A stretch of DNA of 30,077 nucleotides from Gordonia sp. UBA5067 (GTDB taxonomy: Bacteria; Actinomycetota; Actinomycetes; Mycobacteriales; Mycobacteriaceae): the NCBI RefSeq assembly GCF_002414845.1, contig NZ_DIAX01000009.1, positions 1 to 30,077 of the forward strand, read 5' to 3'. A program made the translations under genes and the position numbers. A model generated the notes under the pieces. It saw only the letters and a list, made by a program, of their open reading frames with translations, did no database searches and was not told the origin of the DNA. Below, one piece after another: positions 1 through 7,650 of this stretch (position 1 is the first letter of the stretch; every line of letters starts with the position of its first letter).

Positions 1-855
1 GATGGCCACGTCGACCAGCACCGAACCCGGCTTCATCGAGGCGACCATCGCCGCCGAGACCAGTTTTGGCGCGGGACGACCGGGGATCAGCGCCGTGGTG
101 ATGACGATGTCGGCGGCACGCGCCTCCTCGTCGTACATCGAGGCCGTCGCCGCTTCCTGCTCGGCGGTCATCTCCTTGGCGTAGCCGTCCGCGGACTTCT
201 CCGCCTCGAAGTCGACGTGCACGAACTCGGCGCCCATCGACTCGACCTGCTCCGCGACCTCGGGACGCACGTCGAAGGCGCGCACGATGGCACCCATGGC
301 GGACGCGGCGCCGATCGCGGCGAGCCCGGCAACGCCGGCGCCGACGACGAAGACGCGCGCGGGCGGGATCTTGCCCGCCGCGGTTACCTGACCGGTGAAC
401 ATCCGGCCGAACTCATGAGCAGCCTCGACGACGGCGCGGTAGCCGGCGACATTGGCCATTGACGACAACACGTCCATCGACTGGGCGCGCGAAATGCGCG
501 GCACCGCATCCATGGCGAGCGCGGTGATGCCCGCGTTCCGCAACTTCTCAACCAGCTCGGGGTTGCGCGCCGGCGCCATCATCGAGATGAGGACGGCGCC
601 TCGACGCATCGTGGCGATCTCGTTGTCGGTCGGAGCATTGACCTTGACGACCACGTCGGCCGCCCACACCTCGTCGGCAGATCCGATCCGCGCACCAGCA
701 TCGGTAAAGGCCGCATCGGGTTGCTCCGCGTGCTCGCCGCCGCCGGCTTCGACGACAACGTCGTAGCCGAGTTGCTGCAGCTGCGCCACCGTCTTCGCGG
801 TGGCCGCCACGAGGGTTTCGCCTGGTTTCGATTCCCGGGGGACGCCGATCAGCAT
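1..855 (-). CDS. pntA: NAD(P) transhydrogenase subunit alpha (N-terminal 285 residues; gene cut by window edge)
   Basis: This is the NAD(H)-binding subunit of the proton-translocating transhydrogenase, which couples hydride transfer between NAD(H) and NADP(H) to the proton gradient and usually supplies NADPH. The protein opens with MLIGVPRES, the typical start of the alanine dehydrogenase/PNT fold. A dinucleotide-binding glycine loop (VFVVGAGVAGLAA) lies near residues 168-180, followed by the acidic residue of AFDVRPE that contacts the adenosine ribose. The ATG at 853-855 is preceded by GAGAGG at a suitable distance, and an earlier ATG upstream is out of frame. The C-terminal part, and the expected membrane subunits (second alpha part and PntB), would lie beyond base 1. 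Family assignment is firm; whether this is the split actinobacterial form (PntAa) cannot be told from the visible part. Confidence 0.93.
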   Translation of the reverse strand, partial: MLIGVPRESKPGETLVAATAKTVAQLQQLGYDVVVEAGGGEHAEQPDAAFTDAGARIGSADEVWAADVVVKVNAPTDNEIATMRRGAVLISMMAPARNPELVEKLRNAGITALAMDAVPRISRAQSMDVLSSMANVAGYRAVVEAAHEFGRMFTGQVTAAGKIPPARVFVVGAGVAGLAAIGAASAMGAIVRAFDVRPEVAEQVESMGAEFVHVDFEAEKSADGYAKEMTAEQEAATASMYDEEARAADIVITTALIPGRPAPKLVSAAMVASMKPGSVLVDVAI

Positions 856-1108
856 GTCACTGCCTCTCGCGCATCGCACACGACTCCGACATTCATGTTG
901 CTTCCTTTGCTGACTTCGTTGTCATAAAGGCGTCGCCCGGCACGTGCGGTGATCGTCGGCGGTGCTGTACCGCAATCGACGTTCGTTGCCAAGCGACACG
1001 CTGCGCGGAGTCAGTCGACTGCCGCGCGGGTCACAAACTGGGGATGAACATAACACGCACGCCTGCTTGCTCTAGCATGCAGTGGGGCACCGCAGGCTTC
1101 TACGGAGG
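856..1108. other. Intergenic region between pntA and the PE-PPE-domain gene
   Basis: These 253 bases should hold the promoter of pntA (minus strand) and the 3' end of the PE-PPE-domain gene. I see no convincing small ORF, RNA gene or strong hairpin. On the minus strand a TATGAC hexamer near 919-914 could be a -10 element for pntA, but no matching -35 element is evident, so I do not call a promoter. Confidence 0.4.
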
Positions 1109-2593
1109 TCAGCCGGCATCGGGCGCGCCGGGACCGGCTTGGGTTCCTTGCTCCGTTTGCCCCGGGCTGCTCGGCGCACCATTTGCGCCGTTAGATGGTG
1201 CGGCGGTGGGGTCGGCCGCGCTGCCAGCGGTTTCCGGGGCGACCGGCGAAGGCTGCCAGGGCGGTACCGGACCGGCTCCGCTGTTCGTCGGGGTGGAATC
1301 GGGATCGGCCGGGGTGCGGCCATTGGCTCCACTGTGCTCCCATGGAGGGGTGGACTCGGTGTCTGCCCGGTTCCACGGAGTGGTGTTGGCCGGGTGGGAC
1401 CCCGTTGAATCAGCCTGCGGCGGCGTGGTCGCCGCGTCGGGTGCCGCGGGTACTACAGGCGCGGCGGGTGCGGGCGCCGGCGGTGCGGACACGGCATCGG
1501 GTACCGCGGGCGCGGCTGGTGCGGACGCGGCTGGTGCGGGCGCAGATGCGACGCGGATGCCCGGCTGCGCACTGCGCCCGGAGTCGGCACTGGTCGTGCT
1601 GTTGCCGGGCACACCGACGACGTCGGGATCGGTGACCGGCATGGTCACCCCGAGCGCCCGGTACAACGAGACCTGCAGCGCGCGCGGCGTCGGCACCTCC
1701 TGGCCGAACACGGTGCTCGCCTGCCCGGGCATCTGGCGGGGGACCAGCCAGTTGAGCAGTTCGTCGAATTCGTTGGGCACCGGAAGCCCGACATCGCGCA
1801 GCATCATGCCCCACGGATTTCCACCATCGAGGACGACGAAGGTGGTGTGGCCGCGCTTTTCCGCACTCACGACGGTGAAATCGTCGGCGTTGTCGTACAT
1901 GTTGCCGTGGACGTAGAAGCCCGGCAGGAAGTAGAAGAACCAGCTGACCGGCTGCGCCAGCGGGTTGGCCATCCCACACGTGGTGTCGCCGATAATGCAG
2001 ACCGAGGTGACTTCGATGTCGCCGGTGTCAGCGGTGTTCCGCTCACCGTTGGTGTAGAGCCCGGGGATGAAGCTGGGCATCACGACCTCGGCTCCCGTCT
2101 TCGGGAAGCGGGGGTCGGCACCGATGATGACGCTGGTGAGCCCATCGCGACCGGGATTCTTCTGATGCAACAGGTAGGCGGCGTTCATGACTGGCGACGT
2201 GCTCTGCGAGAACCCGTTGAGGACGATTCGGCCGTCATGCCGATCGGCTTCGGCCACCAGGTTCGCCGCGCCGACGGCGGCCGAGTCGTTGTAAGTGCCC
2301 TGGCCGACGACGGGGACGAGGAGGCCAAGGGCGCGGAACCCGAACGCGGCCGGATAGTCGACGACGATGATCCGGCCGTTCGCCACCGAGGCGTCGCCGA
2401 ACCAGCCCACCCCGGCGGTCCGGGCGATCTGGTCGGCCCCGTCGCGATCGCCGGTCCCGGGCAGCATCAGAATCGTCGCATCACCGATATCCGGGATGAA
2501 TGCCGGCCGCGCCGCCGCAGCCGCGGCCGGCGCGGCGAGAACCATGGCAGTCGTCGCCGCGATAGCCGCCCAGTAGCCTATCCATTTTCCCAC
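1109..2593 (-). CDS. Secreted PE-PPE-domain protein, putative serine esterase with Pro/Ala-rich tail
   Basis: The 494-residue product starts at a GTG (2591-2593). Residues 1-28 form a signal peptide with an Ala-rich end, so export is likely. Residues about 38-300 resemble the PE-PPE domain (PF08237), an alpha/beta-hydrolase fold in mycobacterial PE/PPE proteins that has shown esterase activity in some members. Supporting motifs are MLPGTGD near residue 43 and a serine elbow GFSQS at 127-131, with Ser129 the likely nucleophile. No PE or PPE N-terminal helical domain is present, as is usual for stand-alone homologues outside Mycobacterium. From about residue 340 the chain is low-complexity Pro/Ala/Thr/Gly-rich, with three spaced PW motifs (TPWN, PPWE, PPWQ), possibly a cell-wall spacer. 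The start lies 39 bases after the stop of the KSTD-like gene on the same strand, so co-transcription from the KstR-controlled promoter is possible but unproven. The substrate is unknown. Confidence 0.8.
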   Translation of the reverse strand: MGKWIGYWAAIAATTAMVLAAPAAAAAARPAFIPDIGDATILMLPGTGDRDGADQIARTAGVGWFGDASVANGRIIVVDYPAAFGFRALGLLVPVVGQGTYNDSAAVGAANLVAEADRHDGRIVLNGFSQSTSPVMNAAYLLHQKNPGRDGLTSVIIGADPRFPKTGAEVVMPSFIPGLYTNGERNTADTGDIEVTSVCIIGDTTCGMANPLAQPVSWFFYFLPGFYVHGNMYDNADDFTVVSAEKRGHTTFVVLDGGNPWGMMLRDVGLPVPNEFDELLNWLVPRQMPGQASTVFGQEVPTPRALQVSLYRALGVTMPVTDPDVVGVPGNSTTSADSGRSAQPGIRVASAPAPAASAPAAPAVPDAVSAPPAPAPAAPVVPAAPDAATTPPQADSTGSHPANTTPWNRADTESTPPWEHSGANGRTPADPDSTPTNSGAGPVPPWQPSPVAPETAGSAADPTAAPSNGANGAPSSPGQTEQGTQAGPGAPDAG

Positions 2594-2632
2594 ACGCGGA
2601 GTGTAGCCGCGCCAACCGACGGCCGCCGTTTG

Positions 2633-4117
2633 TTAACCGTTTACCGCGGCCCGCGCCGCCGCAGCATGCCGCCCGGCACGGCGGCCGAAGTAAGAGCCTT
2701 CGCCGAGCTGGGTGCCGCTCGCATAGCCTTTCCCGTCCTGCGCGAGGTTCGCGGCACAGGCGCCGGCGGCGTAGAGACCGGGAATCGCCGCGCCGGCCAC
2801 GTCAAGCACCTCGCCGTCGACACTGGTCGCCATCCCGCCGATGGTGAATCCGGCATACACCGCTTTGCCCAGCGACATGTCGAACGCGGCCCACGGACCG
2901 GTGTCCTGCGCCGCGAGGAACTCCACGCCCTTGTGGAAGTCCGGATCCTCCCCCTTGGCGGCGTATTCGTTGTACCGACTCAGCGTCGCGACTAGGTTTC
3001 CGGCCGGGATGCCGAGATCCTGCTCCATCTCCTCGACCGTCTCCCACCCGTCGATGAACGGCGCGAGTGGCATCTCCGGTCGTTGCAGGTGCGCCTCGTC
3101 GACGATGAGAAAGGCGGCTGAATCCGGCTGGTCCATCACGAAGCCCGACGTGCGTGAGTGATAGCTGTCCTCGGTGACGAATCGCTTGCCGTCCTTGTTG
3201 ACGATGATCCCGGTGAGCAGGATCGACGGCGGGTAGACCGGGGCGGTGACGAAGGCGGAGTCCATGTGTTTGAGAGCGGCCCCCACCGATGCGCCCATCC
3301 TGATGCCCAGCCCGTCGTCGTACGTACTGCCGAGGACGAAGGGCTTCTCGGCCATCTGCGGGACGTGCTCGGCAACCATCTCGGGGTTCATCACGAAGCC
3401 GCCGGCGGCAATGATGACCGAGCCGGCCCGGATGTATCCCTCGCCGTCGGTGGTCTTCCACCGCACCCCGACGACGCGGTCCGCGTCGACGACGAGGTTG
3501 CGCGCGCCGGTTTCGTACCGCACCTCGACCCCGAGTCGTTCCAACTCGGTCTGCAGGAGGTCGATGACCATCGATGCGCCGCCGGTATCGCCGGGTTTGG
3601 GCACTTTGTGTCCGCGTGGCGCTGGTGTGGCCATGTCTTTGAACGGCCACACCTTCTCGTTGCCGGTGAACATCAAGCCCTCGGTGTTGGGCTGGATTAC
3701 GGCCTTACCCGGGAAGTAGGAGCGCTCGAAGTTCAGCCCGAGGGCTTCGAGCCAGTTGAAGTGTTCGACGCTGTCGACGCAGTACGCGTGGATCTTCGCC
3801 GGTTCGGGGTCCGGCGACACCGCGGTGAGGTACTTCTCCATCTCCTGCGCGGAGTCCTCGTGCCCGGTCGCCTGCTGCACCGCGGTGCCGCCGCCGAGGT
3901 AGAAGTGGCCGCCGGCCATGCGGGTCGTCCCGCCGGCGTCCGCGCCCCGCTCGAGGACGAGAACCCTCGCGCCGGCGCGCGCGGCGTCGACGGCGGCGCA
4001 CCCGCCCGCGATGCCGAAGCCGACGACCAGCACGTCGACGTCGTCGGTGAACTCGGTGACTGCGCCGGCGTCGACGACGGCGGGCAGGGCGGTGCCCTTG
4101 GCCTCGGTGATACTCAT
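2633..4117 (-). CDS. FAD-dependent 3-ketosteroid dehydrogenase, probably delta4-(5alpha) type
   Basis: This 494-residue flavoprotein of the fumarate reductase/3-ketosteroid dehydrogenase family probably introduces a double bond into ring A of 3-keto-5alpha-steroids. The FAD-binding start is VLVVGFGIAGG at 29-39 with the acidic end of the second strand in LERG (55-58). Tyr319 (EDSYH) and Tyr465/Ser467 (KGYASG) fall almost exactly where I remember the catalytic Tyr319/Tyr466/Ser468 of the Rhodococcus jostii RHA1 delta4-(5alpha)-KSTD. That is why I favour this type over the longer delta1-KSTDs. Start choice: the ATG at 4117 leaves a KstR-type box 21 bases upstream, whereas a TTG at 4138 would abut the box. 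Cholesterol oxidase lies directly upstream on the same strand and the PE-PPE-domain gene downstream. Regulation by KstR is inferred from the box. Substrate specificity remains inference. Confidence 0.82.
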   Translation of the reverse strand: MSITEAKGTALPAVVDAGAVTEFTDDVDVLVVGFGIAGGCAAVDAARAGARVLVLERGADAGGTTRMAGGHFYLGGGTAVQQATGHEDSAQEMEKYLTAVSPDPEPAKIHAYCVDSVEHFNWLEALGLNFERSYFPGKAVIQPNTEGLMFTGNEKVWPFKDMATPAPRGHKVPKPGDTGGASMVIDLLQTELERLGVEVRYETGARNLVVDADRVVGVRWKTTDGEGYIRAGSVIIAAGGFVMNPEMVAEHVPQMAEKPFVLGSTYDDGLGIRMGASVGAALKHMDSAFVTAPVYPPSILLTGIIVNKDGKRFVTEDSYHSRTSGFVMDQPDSAAFLIVDEAHLQRPEMPLAPFIDGWETVEEMEQDLGIPAGNLVATLSRYNEYAAKGEDPDFHKGVEFLAAQDTGPWAAFDMSLGKAVYAGFTIGGMATSVDGEVLDVAGAAIPGLYAAGACAANLAQDGKGYASGTQLGEGSYFGRRAGRHAAAARAAVNG

Positions 4118-4138
4118 GCCGACAGCGTACTGCACCAA

Positions 4139-4154
4139 CTAGAACGTGTTCTAG
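4139..4154 (-). promoter_or_regulatory. KstR-type operator before the KSTD-like gene
   Basis: CTAGAACGTGTTCTAG is an inverted repeat with 7-base arms around a 2-base centre. It fits the published KstR consensus TnnAACnnGTTnnA at every fixed base. KstR is the TetR-family repressor of cholesterol catabolism in mycobacteria and rhodococci, released by steroid-CoA intermediates. The box sits between the stop of cholesterol oxidase (4170) and the ATG at 4117, so it should control the KSTD-like gene and anything transcribed with it. Confidence 0.8.
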
Positions 4155-4169
4155 TTGTTGGTGTTGCGC

Positions 4170-5783
4170 TCAGCGCCCGAGGTAGTTGTCCATCGCGCGT
4201 TCGGCCAGTGCCGCAATCGTCAGCGCGGGGTTGGCTGTTGCGGTGCTACCCGGCACTGCGGCGCCATCGACGACGAGCAGGTCGTCGTATCCGTGGACCC
4301 GACCGTAGCCGTCGGTGACCGCACCGAGCACCGCGCCGCCGAGGGGATGCGCGGTGAAGCTCGCACTCGCCGCGCGTCCGATGAAGTCGTATTCCATGTT
4401 CGACTCGGCCCGTTTGGCGATCAGGTGGTTAACGGAGTGCGCCGCTTCCCGCGCCCGGTCGTTTCCGTTCCTCGGCCAGTGCAGCGTCACCTGGCCGCCA
4501 GGGCCGGCCCGGAACCGGCCGCGCGTCGGATCCATGACCATGCCCAACGAGGCGAGAGTCGCGGTTTCGACGGGAAGGCCGGGGACGAACCAGCTCTCCA
4601 ATACGACTGGCATCCCGTGCGCCGTGGTCCGGATGAGGCTCGCACAGGGCGCGCCCTGCCCCGTCGCGGGGATTCCGGTCGCACCGCGGGCGAGCGCCAC
4701 ATCGCCGTTCGTGCCCCATCCGCGGCCCACGTGGCCGTTGAGCCGGCGCAGCGATCCCGACGCCTTGGCGCGCACCAACAGCTCGGAAGTGCCCACCGAA
4801 CCCGCCGCAAGGACCAGCCGGTCGGCGGTCAGCGTCCGGCGGCGCAACACCTCTCCCGTCGGGGCGATCTTCTGCACCGAAACCACGTAGCGCTTGCCAT
4901 CGTGCCCGATGGACCTCACCTCGTGCCCGGGGTAGACCCGCGCCCGGCCCGTGGCCCGGGCCACCCTCAGGTAGTTCTGATTCAGGTCGAACTTCGCACC
5001 GTTGGAGTTGCCCAGGTTGCTCCGCCCGGCGGTCGCCGACCGGCGGCTGCGTCCGGCGAGCTCGTCGCGCAGCACCGACCACTTGAAGATCGAGTCGACC
5101 GGCGTCGGGCGGTAGCCGGCGGCGCGGGCCTGACGGTCCCACTCCCGCGAATGGGCGAACGGTGCCGAGTTGTAGATGTCCCGGGGCATGGCGTTCAAGC
5201 GCAGCCGGCGCTGTACACGGGGGTAGTAGCGCGAAACCATCTCGCCGTAGTCGACCGTTCCGCGGAACACCTGGTCAAATAGCTCGCGCGGCGGAACCGG
5301 CATCGCGCCGGTGAAAATGATCGAGCCGCCGCCGACCGCCGCCGCCCGCCACACGTCGATGTTCGGATAGGACGTGCAGTCGAGCACACCACCGAAGTAG
5401 CTGAACGACATCGGCACCTGGGTCACGCCGGTGAAACTGGTGCGGTGCCAGAACCCCCGACCGTCGGGCAGGTCGTCGCCGGTGAAGATCTCCCGGAACG
5501 GGTCGTTGGGCCACTGCGAACCACGCTCGAGGACTGTCGTCTGGATGCCGGCCTGGGCCAAGCGCTGCGCGGCGACCGCCCCGCCGAATCCCGAGCCGAT
5601 GACGAGGGCACTCTGGTGCGCCGGCGGGTCGGGCAGCGGCCGGAAGATCTCCGGGACCCACGACTTGAACGCAGCGGTCCACCCCGGATCGGCCTGCGCG
5701 CGCGCCGCCGGCAGCAGGGCAGAACCGGACGCGCCGACCGCGGTCGCGACCCCCATCAGGGTCAGGAATTCTCGGCGATCCAC
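4170..5783 (-). CDS. choD: Cholesterol oxidase, GMC type, Tat-exported
   Basis: This 537-residue enzyme of the GMC oxidoreductase family resembles class I (non-covalent FAD) cholesterol oxidases of Streptomyces, Rhodococcus and Brevibacterium. These oxidise the 3beta-hydroxyl and isomerise the double bond to give 4-cholesten-3-one plus H2O2. The N-terminus MDRREFLTLMG is a twin-arginine signal followed by a hydrophobic stretch and a likely cleavage site after ARAQA near residue 31, so folded export is expected. FAD binding is shown by VIGSGFGGAVAA, GGVLDCTSY and the AAVGGGSIIF segment. Near the C-terminus, TAHPLGG carries the catalytic His and TANPALTIAALAER the active-site Asn, as in the family. 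The start is GTG at 5781-5783 with AAGGA about 8 bases upstream. No KstR box was found before this gene, unlike the downstream KSTD-like gene. Confidence 0.9.
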   Translation of the reverse strand: MDRREFLTLMGVATAVGASGSALLPAARAQADPGWTAAFKSWVPEIFRPLPDPPAHQSALVIGSGFGGAVAAQRLAQAGIQTTVLERGSQWPNDPFREIFTGDDLPDGRGFWHRTSFTGVTQVPMSFSYFGGVLDCTSYPNIDVWRAAAVGGGSIIFTGAMPVPPRELFDQVFRGTVDYGEMVSRYYPRVQRRLRLNAMPRDIYNSAPFAHSREWDRQARAAGYRPTPVDSIFKWSVLRDELAGRSRRSATAGRSNLGNSNGAKFDLNQNYLRVARATGRARVYPGHEVRSIGHDGKRYVVSVQKIAPTGEVLRRRTLTADRLVLAAGSVGTSELLVRAKASGSLRRLNGHVGRGWGTNGDVALARGATGIPATGQGAPCASLIRTTAHGMPVVLESWFVPGLPVETATLASLGMVMDPTRGRFRAGPGGQVTLHWPRNGNDRAREAAHSVNHLIAKRAESNMEYDFIGRAASASFTAHPLGGAVLGAVTDGYGRVHGYDDLLVVDGAAVPGSTATANPALTIAALAERAMDNYLGR

Positions 5784-6049
5784 CAGTCTGGTCCTTGCTC
5801 AATCTCGGTCGGCAAACAAACGCCTATAGTACCTCAGCACCCCTGTGCGGCCCCGCACGGTCCCCTTCGTCACATTGCCCCACGATCACACCTTTAGTAG
5901 TCTGAATCTGAAAGGCATCCGCCGGGCGACGTCGCCCAATGGAAGCGTGATGCCAGCGTCGGCCGACCTGAAGACTCGTTGGTTGTGCCGACCGGGCCCG
6001 CAACGGTGACCCGACAGCAACGTCTTTCGCACGACGAGAAGGAGGGCGC
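5784..6049. promoter_or_regulatory. Divergent choD/alkB promoter region with two palindromes
   Basis: The two genes diverge from this 266-base region. On the minus strand TACTAT (5831-5826) is a plausible -10 element for choD, about 43 bases before its GTG. A perfect inverted repeat GTGCGG-CC-CCGCAC (5845-5858) lies where the -35 element would be. A second, perfect 14-base palindrome GGGCGACGTCGCCC is at 5924-5937. On the alkB side a strong ribosome binding site AAGGAGGG (6039-6046) is present. I found no TnnAACnnGTTnnA box. Promoter calls are by eye only. Confidence 0.4.
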
Positions 6050-7246
6050 ATGACGACGGCCCCCGCCACCCCGGTCTACCGGGACCCTAGGCGCTACCTG
6101 TGGCTCCTCAGCCTCGGGGCGCCGCTCTGCGCGGTCTTCACCTCGACGCTCGTCAGCCTCACCCAGATCAAGGCGTTCTGGTGGATCGGCGTTCTCGTTT
6201 TCTTCGTCATCATTCCGCTCGTGGACTGGGCGTCGGGTGTCGACGGTATCAACCCGCCGGACTGGGCCTACCGCCAGTTGTCCAACGACAAGTTCTACCG
6301 CTGGTGCACCTTCCTGTTCCTGCCCCTGAACTTCATCGCCTTCGTCATCGCCGCATATTTGTGGGGCGACGGCGCACTCAGCATCGTCGACAAGGTCGGT
6401 CTGGCGATGACCATCGGCCTGTTCAGCGGGTTGGGGATCAACGCCGCCCATGAGCTCGGCCACCGCAGCGATAGGCTCGAAAGATGGCTGGCCAAGCTTG
6501 CTCTCACGCAGAGCGCCTACGGCCACTTCGTCGTCGAGCACAACCGCGGGCACCACGCCCGCGTCGCGACGCCCGAGGACCCGGCCAGTTCACGGCTGGG
6601 CGAGCGGCTGTACGAGTTCATTCCGCGCAGCATCATCTTTAGCCTGGCCTCAGGATGGTGCTTGGAGGCTACCCGGCTGCGCCGTCGCGGCCACCGGGTT
6701 ATCTCGTGGCGCAATGAGATCCTGCAGGCTTGGACGATGACGGTCGCACTGTTCGGCGCCGTCACCGCTCTGTTCGGCATCGGAATCCTCCCCTACCTGT
6801 TTCTGCAGGCCGCGGTTGCAATTTTCATCCTCGAAACCGTGAACTATATCGAGCACTACGGGCTGCGCCGCGCGACGCGCGACGACGGCCGATACGAGGC
6901 GATCCGGCCCGAGCACAGCTGGAACAGCGACCAGCGCGTGAGCAACCTGCTGATGTTCCAGTTGCAGCGCCACAGTGACCACCACGCGCACCCGGGCCGG
7001 CGATACCAAACCCTGCGCACCCTCGATGAGGCGCCAAAGCTCCCGGCTGGATACGCCTCGATGATGCTCTTGGCCATGTCACCGCTCTGGATGCACGTCA
7101 TGGGTCCCCGGCTCGTGAAGTTCTACGACGGAGACGTCACCCGAGCCAACATCTCACCTCGGCGCCGGACGAAGATCCTCACCCGGTTCGGCACCCCGGC
7201 GAGCGCTGACCTCGGCGAAGGAGTCCGCTCGGCGCAGGCCGGGTGA
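6050..7246 (+). CDS. alkB: Alkane 1-monooxygenase (membrane non-haem di-iron hydroxylase)
   Basis: AlkB hydroxylates the terminal carbon of medium-chain n-alkanes in the cytoplasmic membrane, taking electrons from rubredoxin and rubredoxin reductase. The 398-residue product has several hydrophobic segments (about 18-38, 43-60, 86-105, 117-131, 229-262) and all the expected His motifs: HELGH at 134-138, EHNRGHH at 163-169, the signature NYIEHYGL at 265-272 and LQRHSDHH at 305-312. The ATG is preceded by AAGGAGGG. The C-terminus carries no CxxCG pairs, so there is no rubredoxin fusion, and none of the neighbours encodes rubredoxin. The gene faces csoR convergently with only 13 bases between the stops. 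Family assignment is firm; the chain-length range cannot be read from the sequence. Confidence 0.93.
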   Translation: MTTAPATPVYRDPRRYLWLLSLGAPLCAVFTSTLVSLTQIKAFWWIGVLVFFVIIPLVDWASGVDGINPPDWAYRQLSNDKFYRWCTFLFLPLNFIAFVIAAYLWGDGALSIVDKVGLAMTIGLFSGLGINAAHELGHRSDRLERWLAKLALTQSAYGHFVVEHNRGHHARVATPEDPASSRLGERLYEFIPRSIIFSLASGWCLEATRLRRRGHRVISWRNEILQAWTMTVALFGAVTALFGIGILPYLFLQAAVAIFILETVNYIEHYGLRRATRDDGRYEAIRPEHSWNSDQRVSNLLMFQLQRHSDHHAHPGRRYQTLRTLDEAPKLPAGYASMMLLAMSPLWMHVMGPRLVKFYDGDVTRANISPRRRTKILTRFGTPASADLGEGVRSAQAG

Positions 7247-7259
7247 TCGCCGGTCACGG

Positions 7260-7601
7260 TCATCTCGCCAGGCGCGCGATCGCTGCCATGGCCTCGTCGA
7301 TCTTGACTCGCGCGGCATCGTCGCCTTCGCCCGCCGCAGCGAGCACGCAGTGGGTCATATGGTCGTTCAGCAGGCCGAGACTGACAGCGTGCAAGGCCTT
7401 GGTCATCGCCGAGACCTGGGTGAGGATATCGATGCAGTAGGCGTCTTCGTCGACCATCCGCTGCAGGCCGCGCGCCTGCCCTTCGATGCGGCGCAGGCGT
7501 TTCAAATAGTCATCCTTGGCGCCGATATAGCCGTGCCGGTGGCTGTCGTCGCCGTGCTGGCAATCAGACTCGACAGCGATGTGGTCGGCCTGCTCGGACA
7601 T
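7260..7601 (-). CDS. csoR: CsoR-family copper-sensing repressor
   Basis: This is a small all-helical repressor of the CsoR/RcnR family (DUF156), 113 residues, which releases DNA when it binds metal. The Cu(I) ligand set of true CsoR proteins is present as Cys56 (DAYCIDIL), His81 and Cys85 (HMTHC, the HxxxC spacing). The LKRLRRIEGQARG segment is the usual DNA-contact helix. Before the core lies a His-rich extension (residues 14-24, containing HGDDSHRHG) that could also bind metal. The start is the ATG at 7599-7601; longer readings upstream would run through another gene in a wrong frame. An inverted repeat typical of CsoR operators lies 22 bases upstream, suggesting autoregulation. No copper ATPase or chaperone gene is adjacent, so the main target is probably elsewhere. 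Nickel or cobalt sensing is less likely from the ligands. Confidence 0.88.
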   Translation of the reverse strand: MSEQADHIAVESDCQHGDDSHRHGYIGAKDDYLKRLRRIEGQARGLQRMVDEDAYCIDILTQVSAMTKALHAVSLGLLNDHMTHCVLAAAGEGDDAARVKIDEAMAAIARLAR

Positions 7602-7623
7602 CGGCAGCTCCAGTCTCAGTAGT

Positions 7624-7642
7624 GATACCCCCCGATGGTATC
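7624..7642. promoter_or_regulatory. Putative CsoR operator
   Basis: GATACC-CCCCGAT-GGTATC is a perfect 6-base inverted repeat around a 7-base C-rich centre, the TACC/GGTA-flanked C-run layout seen in operators of CsoR-family repressors. It lies in the 49-base gap between the unknown gene's stop (7651) and the csoR start (7601). Confidence 0.62.
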
Positions 7643-7650
7643 CGTCGAGC

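Noticed and set aside
1044..1916. Plus-strand open frame of 290 codons opposite the PE-PPE-domain gene
   Set aside because: Gly/Ala-rich shadow of the low-complexity Pro/Ala tail on the other strand.
5784..6049. KstR box upstream of cholesterol oxidase
   Set aside because: No TnnAACnnGTTnnA match in this region; AAC and GTT half-sites present are not correctly spaced.
7100..7246. Rubredoxin fusion at the AlkB C-terminus
   Set aside because: No Cys pairs in the last 50 residues.
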